From Gammaproteobacteria bacterium AqS3 (GTDB lineage: Bacteria; Pseudomonadota; Gammaproteobacteria; MEIF01; AqS3), in assembly GCA_001750645.1 (NCBI GenBank), contig MEIF01000016.1, forward strand, positions 1-39,915: a stretch of 39,915 nt of DNA, in the 5' to 3' direction. A model generated the notes under the pieces. It was not told the DNA's origin and ran no database searches. It saw only the letters and a list, made by a program, of their open reading frames with translations. Each line of letters starts with the position of its first letter. Within the stretch, counting starts at the first letter, position 1. Below, piece after piece: positions 32,725-39,915 of this stretch. The position numbers and the translations under genes are program-made.

Positions 32725-34857
32725 ATGTTCAAGATAATTTTGCAGGCATTCAATTCGCATCGCCTTGTTCTGGCGAGCATCGCGCTGGTCTTGGGGGGCT
32801 GCAGCGCTCCGATAGCCGATATTGACGGTGAGCGCATTCAGCGTGCTGATTCAGAGCCCGGAGCCTGGCTGTCACACGGGCGAACCTATGACGAGCAGCG
32901 CTACAGCCTGCTCAATCAGATCAATGCCGACAATGTTGAGGATCTCGGCCTGGCCTGGTATTACGACACGGGCACCAACCGCGGCTTGGAGGCATCGCCG
33001 ATTGTTGTTGACGGGATGATGTTTGCAACCGGCTCGTGGAGCGTGGTGTTTGCACTGGATGCGCGCACGGGTGGGGAAATCTGGCGCTACGACCCCGAGG
33101 TCGATCCGGCCAAGGGCAAAGACGCCTGCTGCGATGTGGTCAACCGAGGTGTCGCGGCGTGGCGCGGCAAGATCTATGTTGGCGCTCTGGATGGGCGGTT
33201 GATCGCACTGGACGCCGCCACCGGCTCGGAAATCTGGTCTGTGCAGACCACTGATCCAGACAAGGCCTACACCATCACCGGCGCCCCGCGCGTCGTCAAG
33301 GGCAGGGTCATCATTGGCAACGGCGGGGCAGAATACGGCGTTCGGGGGTATGTCAGCGCCTATGACGCCGAGACCGGCAAATTGGACTGGCGCTTTTACA
33401 CCGTTCCGGGAGACCCGTCCGAGCCTTTTGAGCAGCCGATTCTTGAGCGCGCCGCCGAAACCTGGTCCGATGACGGAGAGTATTGGAAGGCGGGCGGCGG
33501 CGGAACGGTATGGGACTCGATGGCCTATGACCCCGAGGCCGATCTGCTTTACATCGGCGTCGGCAATGGCTCGCCCTGGAGTCGGGAGGAGCGCTCGCCC
33601 GGCGGCGGAGACAACTGGTTTCTCTCCTCGATTGTCGCACTGCGCCCCGATACCGGCGAGTATGTCTGGCACTACCAGACCACCCCGGGGGACAACTGGG
33701 ACTACACCGCGACGCAGCACATCATTCTCACCGACATCACGCTGGACGGAAGCCCGCGCAAGGTCTTGATGCAGGCCCCCAAAAACGGTTTCTTCTATGT
33801 CATTGACCGCCTCAGCGGCGAGCTGATTTCAGCGGGCAAGTACGAGCCCAAAGTGAATTGGGCCACGCACATTGACATGGAGACGGGGCGGCCGGTCGAA
33901 AACCCGGATGCGCAGTACACCGAAGACGATGCCAAATTGATCTACCCGGCCCCCTACGGTGCGCACAACTGGCAGCCCATGGCGTACAGCCCTGACACCA
34001 ACCTGGTCTACATTCCGACCATGGAAATTCCATTTGCCTATAAGCGCGACTCCAAGACCGAATATCACCGCTTCAACTGGAATTTGGGCATTGACGTCGC
34101 CACCCAGATTATTGATGCACCCCAGACACCCGAGGTGAAGAAGGCGACGCGCGCACTGGTGCGCGGCTCGGTGCTGGCCTGGGATCCTGTTCAGCAGCGC
34201 GAGGTCTGGCGCATTGCCCAGGATCATGCCTGGAACGGCGGGCTGCTGGCCACGGCGGGCAATTTGATCTTCCAGGGCAGCGGCGGATACTTCTCCGCCC
34301 ACCGTGCCGACACCGGTCAGAAGCTCTGGAATTTCTTCGCCCAGACCGGCATCATCGCCCCGCCGGTCACCTATGAGCTGGACGGACAGCAGTACGTCAC
34401 CGTGCTGGCGGGATACGGAGGCGCCTTTGCCCTCGCCAGCGGGGTTGAGCTGCCGGTCAGTGAACATCACAAGCTCGGACGGGTGCTCACCTTCAGACTG
34501 GGGGCTTCGGAGGAGCTGCCCGGAGTCACAGCTGAGATGGTGGCCATTCCCGAGCCGCCGGATAGCAGGGGCGGCAAGGATTTAATCGACAGCGGATCTC
34601 TGCTCTATCACCGGCACTGCTCTGTCTGCCACGGAGCCAATGCCGTGGGCGGCGGGGTGCTGGGAGATTTGCGCACCATGGATGCCAAGACGCACGAGCT
34701 GTTTCAGGACATTGTTTTCAAGGGTGTGTACGCTGCCAAGGGGATGGTGAGTTTTGCCCCTGTGATGAGCGAGCCGGATGTCGAAGCGGTGCATGCGTAT
34801 ATCATTTACCGCGCGCGTCAGGATTATGAGATCCTGAAAGGAGAGCAGCAGCAATGA
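32725..34857 (+). CDS. PQQ-dependent quinohemoprotein alcohol dehydrogenase, lipoprotein
   Basis: Predicted to oxidise an alcohol or aldehyde in the envelope and pass electrons through its own heme c. It has 710 residues. The N-terminal signal ends in a lipobox LVLGGC (C26, S at +2), so it is likely lipid-anchored. An eight-bladed PQQ propeller follows, with the vicinal Cys pair C135-C136 and the metal/catalytic motif GDNWDYTATQ (D326). A C-terminal cytochrome c domain has C632, C635 and H636. T328 occupies the position that is Asp in lanthanide-dependent enzymes, so calcium is more likely. The ATG at 32725 has GGGAGGG seven bases upstream. Its stop overlaps the receptor gene (ATGA). Confidence 0.93.
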   Translation: MFKIILQAFNSHRLVLASIALVLGGCSAPIADIDGERIQRADSEPGAWLSHGRTYDEQRYSLLNQINADNVEDLGLAWYYDTGTNRGLEASPIVVDGMMFATGSWSVVFALDARTGGEIWRYDPEVDPAKGKDACCDVVNRGVAAWRGKIYVGALDGRLIALDAATGSEIWSVQTTDPDKAYTITGAPRVVKGRVIIGNGGAEYGVRGYVSAYDAETGKLDWRFYTVPGDPSEPFEQPILERAAETWSDDGEYWKAGGGGTVWDSMAYDPEADLLYIGVGNGSPWSREERSPGGGDNWFLSSIVALRPDTGEYVWHYQTTPGDNWDYTATQHIILTDITLDGSPRKVLMQAPKNGFFYVIDRLSGELISAGKYEPKVNWATHIDMETGRPVENPDAQYTEDDAKLIYPAPYGAHNWQPMAYSPDTNLVYIPTMEIPFAYKRDSKTEYHRFNWNLGIDVATQIIDAPQTPEVKKATRALVRGSVLAWDPVQQREVWRIAQDHAWNGGLLATAGNLIFQGSGGYFSAHRADTGQKLWNFFAQTGIIAPPVTYELDGQQYVTVLAGYGGAFALASGVELPVSEHHKLGRVLTFRLGASEELPGVTAEMVAIPEPPDSRGGKDLIDSGSLLYHRHCSVCHGANAVGGGVLGDLRTMDAKTHELFQDIVFKGVYAAKGMVSFAPVMSEPDVEAVHAYIIYRARQDYEILKGEQQQ

Positions 34858-37040
34858 AAAACGCTTTGACGCGGTGTTTCGCCGGGCTTGCAGCAGGCTT
34901 GTTGGTTGCTGCGGCGGCTTGGGGTCAGGGCGCCTCGGGCGATCCGGTCGCGTCACAAGGCAATGCTGCTGAGGCGCCCCCGAGCGATTCGGAAAGATTG
35001 GTCTTTTCATCCGGGGAAGAGGGGGTGATCAAGCCGGTTGAAGAGATCATCGTCACAGGCAATGCCATGGCTTGGGCAGCTGGCGGCAGCGTTGACAGCG
35101 TTGCGCATTCGGATATCGCCAGGCTTCGCCCCGGCCACCCGCATGAGCTGTTTGCGCGCACAAAGGGCGTTTGGATCAGCCGGGGTTCGGGTCAGGAGCA
35201 CCTCAGCGCGATTCGCTCTCCGGTGCTGACGGGGGCTGGGGCCTGCGGTTCGTTCCTGGTCACGGTCAATTCCCTGCCCATTCGCCCCATCGGATTTTGC
35301 AATGTCAACGAATTGTTTGAGGTGCAGCTTGCCGGAGCCAATCGGGTTGATGTCATCAAAGGTCCGGCCAGCGCCGTGGCCGGTGGAAATGCACTGCACG
35401 GTGCGATCAACGTTGAGACGCCGCGTTTGGGAGATCCGCGCTACCTGGATTTTACGGCGGGCTCGCACGGCCATCGCCGCCTGGTGCTGGGCAATGAGGG
35501 CAGGAAGTGGCGCCTGGACACCAACATGCTCTACGACCCCGGCTGGCGGGACGACAGCAGGGTCTCCCAGCAGCAGGTCACGCTTTCGCGCAACAGGGGG
35601 CAGGACGAGGATGCCGGCACCCTGCTGATTCAGTGGAACCGGCTCAATCAGAACACGGCCGGATATGTCGAGGATGATGAAGAGAATCATGACGTATACA
35701 AGGACAGGGATCTGAGCCGGGCCAACCAAAACCCTGAGGCATTTCGAGACGCCAATGCACTGCGCGCAAGCTACAAAATGACCGTGTACAGCGATGGGCT
35801 TCAGCGGGTGGCGCTGACCCCCTACATGCGCGAGAGCGACATGAAATTTGCCCAGCACTTTCTGCCCGGAAAGCCGATCGAGGAGAACAGTCAGAACAGC
35901 TATGGGCTGGCCTGGGATTACCAAGTTTCAGAGGAGCATCAATTCGGCGGGCACGTCGAGACCGGAGTGGTTGATCTGGAGCAGTATCAGGAGGGGCCGA
36001 CGGTGATCTTGGGCAGCTCGCCTCACCGCCCCACCGGAAAGCACTACGACTACAGCGTCGATTTTTCGACCGTCAGCTTTTTCTACAGGCTGCGCCGCCA
36101 GATGGAGAGCAGCGTCGTGCTGGTGGTCGACTCGCGTCTGACGAGCATTCGCTATGACTACGACAACCGCATGGTGAGCGGCAGCACCAAGGAAGACGGC
36201 ACGAACTGCGTGCCGGGGGTCATTGACAGTTGCTTCTACACGCGGCCGGATGATCGCAGCGATTCATTCGCCGGCGGCGCCCAGCGCATTGCCCTGACCG
36301 GCATGACTTTTGCCAAGACCCGCTGGCACGTCTCGCTGGCACAGGCATTTCGCCCCCCGCAGATCAATGAGCTCTACCGCCTCAGGGATGCTCAGCGGCA
36401 TCCGGATCTGGGCATTGAGAGCCTGGTCGGTTTTGAGGCCGGGATCTCCGGCAATTTCAAGCGCGGCGGATGGAGCTTGACGGCATTCATTCAGAACAAG
36501 GACAACGCGATTTATCGGAATTCTGCGAACGAATATCTCGGCAGCGGGGCCAGCGAGCATTCCGGCTTGGAGTGGAGCATTGGCACCGGTGCCGGGCTGT
36601 ACTCCTTTGATTGGCAGGGCACTCTGGCGCGCCATTTGTACGACTTTGACGCCATTCTGGGCGGCAATCAGGTGGTCAAGAAAGGTCATCTCATTGACAC
36701 AGCGCCGCGCCTGATGCACTCGCTGTTCTGGCGCCGCAGCGGGGGGCGCTCCATGTTTGAGTTTGAGGCCCAGTCCATTGGCCCGTATTACACGGGCACT
36801 GACAACAAGCACCAGTACCGGGGACACACTCTGCTGCACGCGGCCCTTCACTGGGCCGGCAAGACCACCCCCTACAGCTACAGCCTCAAGGTGCGCAATC
36901 TGCGCAACACCCGATATGCTGACCGGGCCGACTACGGCTTTAGCGGCCCCCGTTATTTCCCGGGCGCTCCGCGCTCGGCCTACCTGTCCATACGCCGCAG
37001 CATAGGGGTGTCCGGGGGGGATCCGGCAAACGAGTTTTAG
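34854..37040 (+). CDS. TonB-dependent outer-membrane receptor
   Basis: A 728-residue outer-membrane transporter. A signal peptide (about 1-25, cleavage near AWGQG) is followed by EEIIVTG and a plug domain (about 60-190). The plug holds two cysteines, C131 in GAGACGSF and C149 in GFCNVN, that could form a disulfide. A 22-strand barrel is suggested by alternating strands to the end. The C-terminus ends with Phe, as usual. AAAGGAGAG upstream of the ATG and the four-base overlap with the PQQ dehydrogenase indicate co-expression. The ligand is unknown; the pairing suggests the receptor brings in the dehydrogenase substrate, a cofactor such as PQQ, or a metal. Confidence 0.93.
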   Translation: MKNALTRCFAGLAAGLLVAAAAWGQGASGDPVASQGNAAEAPPSDSERLVFSSGEEGVIKPVEEIIVTGNAMAWAAGGSVDSVAHSDIARLRPGHPHELFARTKGVWISRGSGQEHLSAIRSPVLTGAGACGSFLVTVNSLPIRPIGFCNVNELFEVQLAGANRVDVIKGPASAVAGGNALHGAINVETPRLGDPRYLDFTAGSHGHRRLVLGNEGRKWRLDTNMLYDPGWRDDSRVSQQQVTLSRNRGQDEDAGTLLIQWNRLNQNTAGYVEDDEENHDVYKDRDLSRANQNPEAFRDANALRASYKMTVYSDGLQRVALTPYMRESDMKFAQHFLPGKPIEENSQNSYGLAWDYQVSEEHQFGGHVETGVVDLEQYQEGPTVILGSSPHRPTGKHYDYSVDFSTVSFFYRLRRQMESSVVLVVDSRLTSIRYDYDNRMVSGSTKEDGTNCVPGVIDSCFYTRPDDRSDSFAGGAQRIALTGMTFAKTRWHVSLAQAFRPPQINELYRLRDAQRHPDLGIESLVGFEAGISGNFKRGGWSLTAFIQNKDNAIYRNSANEYLGSGASEHSGLEWSIGTGAGLYSFDWQGTLARHLYDFDAILGGNQVVKKGHLIDTAPRLMHSLFWRRSGGRSMFEFEAQSIGPYYTGTDNKHQYRGHTLLHAALHWAGKTTPYSYSLKVRNLRNTRYADRADYGFSGPRYFPGAPRSAYLSIRRSIGVSGGDPANEF

Positions 37041-38099
37041 CGCTCGTCCAGCGAGCTGATCCAGCGGCGTATCAGGTCAATGCCCTCGTCGTGATTCAGA
37101 ACACGTCCCAGCTCCGGCATCATGATGTCGGGGTCGGTGTTGTTGTCCATTCGAAACAGCAGGATCGATTCATCCGGAGCGCCGGGGACCAGGACGCGAG
37201 TCAGAGCGCCTGAACCGCGTCCGGCCGCCACCGGTTTTTTGTTGAGTCCGATGTTCAGGCCGACATCCGAAGCCCGGAGGTAGAGGTTGGTGTGGCTGGC
37301 CGCCCCCTCTGGGCGGTGGCAGTGGGCGCAATTGATTTCCAGATAGGAGCGGGCGCGTGCATCCAGGCTGGCCTGCTCGTCATTCCAGCGGACAGAAACG
37401 GGCCAGGGCTTCTGCCGGGTCGGCTTTGGTGCGCCCGATAGAAGTCCGTGCCGCGTCCAGTATTCGACCTGGTTCTGAACGCCGGCATCGGCGTAATGCT
37501 GAGGGCCGTTCAGCTGGCGAATGGTCGGTCCAATAGGCAGCACCTGGCGATTGACCGCATGGCAGCCTGCGCACTGGTTTTTGTTGGGGACCAGATAGCT
37601 GATTTGTCGATGCCGTCCCGCCGGGTCGTTAAAGGCCACCGCCAAACGCGCCCCGGCGACCTTGAGCCGGGCATCGGTCTGATCCTCATTCCAGACATAG
37701 GCCAGCGCGTCCCAGCCGCCCTGGCGATGCACGAGCAGGCGGGTCTCGAGCAGGTTCAGCCCGCTCTCCGATAGGGAGGGGTAGGCAAAAGTCTTGACCA
37801 ATACCGTGCCCACCGGAAAATCGGGCACTTCCGGATCCCGGTAGCGCGCCCTGCTATGGGGCGGAATGCCGACGAAGCGGTATTTTTCGGCATAGTCGGA
37901 GAACAGCGGCGTGTTGATTTGATAGGGCACCAAACCCTCGGCGGGGACTTGTGCAGCGGCATCGGCGAAAAGCTCCAGCTGCGAGATCCATTTCGGAGCG
38001 GGCTGCTGCATCAGCGCATCCCGGTTGAGCGCGCAAGCCGAAGCGGCCCCGCATAAAGCTGACAGGCCGACTAAAAACTGGACAAAAGGCCGAAGCAGG

Positions 38100-38116
<17 letters not shown>
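37037..38116 (-). CDS. Diheme c-type cytochrome, SO_2930-like family
   Basis: Exported protein of 359 residues. The signal peptide is about residues 1-29 (FVQFLVGLSALCGAASACA). It has two heme-attachment motifs, CAGCH (C182-H186) and CAHCH (C263-H267). An N-terminal domain has YQINTPLFSDYAEKYRFVGIPP and FPVGTVLVKTFAYP. I recall this as the SO_2930/HNE_0200 family (TIGR03806 as I remember it), of unknown function, regularly paired with a beta-helix protein such as the next gene. The start is GTG at 38116, inside the upstream gene's end (17-base overlap). The 3' end overlaps the receptor gene end by four bases. Confidence 0.88.
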
Positions 38117-39326
<1,210 letters not shown>

Positions 39327-39712
39327 GGTCAGGTGCCTTTCTGTCTGTGCATTCAGGGTCAATAGCATAGCAACATATCGGTCGGCTCAGTTTTCACTGG
39401 CTGCCGCAGTTGGATCAGGGGCTTCTGAAAAAGGGGGCGGATTGATTGAGCGGAATACTGCGAGAGCGCTCTTCTGCCGGCAGGGAAATGGGCACGGGCA
39501 CCCGCAGGGCAATTAGAACTGAATGAGGGCATGCCAATCTATACAATGACACTCCCATCGAATTGGCCGGGCTGACGGGTGTTGACTATCGAGCGGCCTT
39601 CGGGGGTTCTGAGATACATATATAATTCCGCCCCCAAGCCAGCCGTGCCTGGCGTTCGTCAAATCGAGCGATTCCATCATCAAGAACAATCTGCCAGCCG
39701 CAGCGAGATTCA
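39327..39712. other. Intergenic region, divergent beta-helix and exoprotein genes
   Basis: This gap of about 386 bases holds no ORF that I can support. Two 10-bp palindromes stand close together, AGAGCGCTCT (39463-39472) and CTGCCGGCAG (39474-39483). A TATAAT is at 39621-39626, noted separately, and a TATACAAT at 39540-39547. Confidence 0.5.
39621..39626 (+). promoter_or_regulatory. Putative -10 before the exoprotein gene
   Basis: A perfect TATAAT lies 86 bases before the ATG at 39713. The leader would be about 80 bases, longer than others in this window. No good -35 is present at 17 bases. Confidence 0.4.
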
Positions 39713-39915
39713 ATGCCAGCCGGTCTTCTGAGGGCTAGCCGGGCGCGGGGTCTGCGGCCGCTGCTGCTGGCGTCGCCGGCGGCGCTGATCGGTCACGGCC
39801 TGCCCGAGGGCGGCGATGTTCGGGCGGGGGATGCCCGCATCAGCCGGAGCGGCGACGGACTTCTCATCGAGCAGCGCAGCACCCGGACGGTGATCGACTG
39901 GGATTCCTTCGGCAT
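39713..39915 (+). CDS. Filamentous-haemagglutinin-type exoprotein, N-terminus (partial)
   Basis: Only the first 67 codons are in the window; the frame stays open to the edge. After a basic start and a hydrophobic stretch (about residues 15-28, LRPLLLASPAALIG) the protein reads GLPEGGDVRAGDARISRSGD and continues with a stretch ending TVIDWDSFGI. This matches the start of the TPS (haemagglutination activity) domain, which steers secretion through a TpsB outer-membrane channel. No earlier start was found up to an in-frame stop at 39623. A large secreted adhesin, toxin or contact-inhibition protein is possible; the rest is outside the window. No tpsB is visible. Confidence 0.83.
   Translation, partial: MPAGLLRASRARGLRPLLLASPAALIGHGLPEGGDVRAGDARISRSGDGLLIEQRSTRTVIDWDSFG

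Overview
This window is GC-rich chromosomal DNA from a gammaproteobacterium that I cannot name more closely. The evidence is the 16S rRNA 3' end, the gene orders (tesA/ybbA-ybbP, fdxA-mutS/cinA-recA, aspS-yebC-ruvCA, tolQRAB-pal-cpoB), close matches to E. coli and Pseudomonas proteins, and lipoprotein and TonB systems that imply an outer membrane. Coding density is high. Many neighbouring genes overlap by 4 to 17 bases, and GTG and TTG starts are common. No tRNA, CRISPR array, insertion sequence, phage gene or broken gene was found.

Layout. 1-541: 3' end of a 16S rRNA gene followed directly by a strong terminator, with no tRNA, 23S or 5S after it. 557-6239: thioredoxin reductase, two divergent NUDIX hydrolases, a gamma-carbonic-anhydrase-like protein, a dienelactone-hydrolase-like enzyme, an SLC13-type transporter and MazG. 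6236-11239: TesA divergent from the YbbA/YbbP ABC system, then a membrane-anchored metallo-beta-lactamase-fold hydrolase. 11291-15641: GPH-family transporter, TatD, a beta-propeller lipoprotein and a Vsr-type endonuclease. 15676-20656: fdxA-mutS facing outward, a 53-residue glycine-rich protein, cinA (pncC-type) and recA. 20764-28074: proS divergent from aspS-yebC-ruvC-ruvA, an Asp/Glu racemase on the opposite strand, then ruvB. 28228-32638: Tol-Pal operon. 32725-39326: PQQ alcohol dehydrogenase with heme c coupled to a TonB-dependent receptor, facing a diheme cytochrome/beta-helix lipoprotein pair of unknown function. 39713-end: the start of a two-partner-secretion (filamentous haemagglutinin type) exoprotein, cut by the window edge.

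How the genes work together. Genome maintenance dominates the middle: mismatch repair (MutS, possibly Vsr), recombination (RecA, RuvABC), nucleotide-pool cleaning (NUDIX, MazG) and a TatD nuclease. Tol-Pal is complete in gene order, but TolA lacks its long helical arm and Pal has lost both residues that normally grip diaminopimelate. The last 7 kb looks like an envelope oxidation module in which a receptor imports a substrate and a lipoprotein quinohemoprotein oxidises it, possibly passing electrons to c-type cytochromes.

Two regulatory patterns stand out. Four divergent gene pairs each appear to share one symmetric -10 element that can serve both strands. recA carries a perfect CRP-type site placed as in a class II promoter and has no recognisable LexA box. 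Starts, promoters and family calls were read by eye; no search was run.
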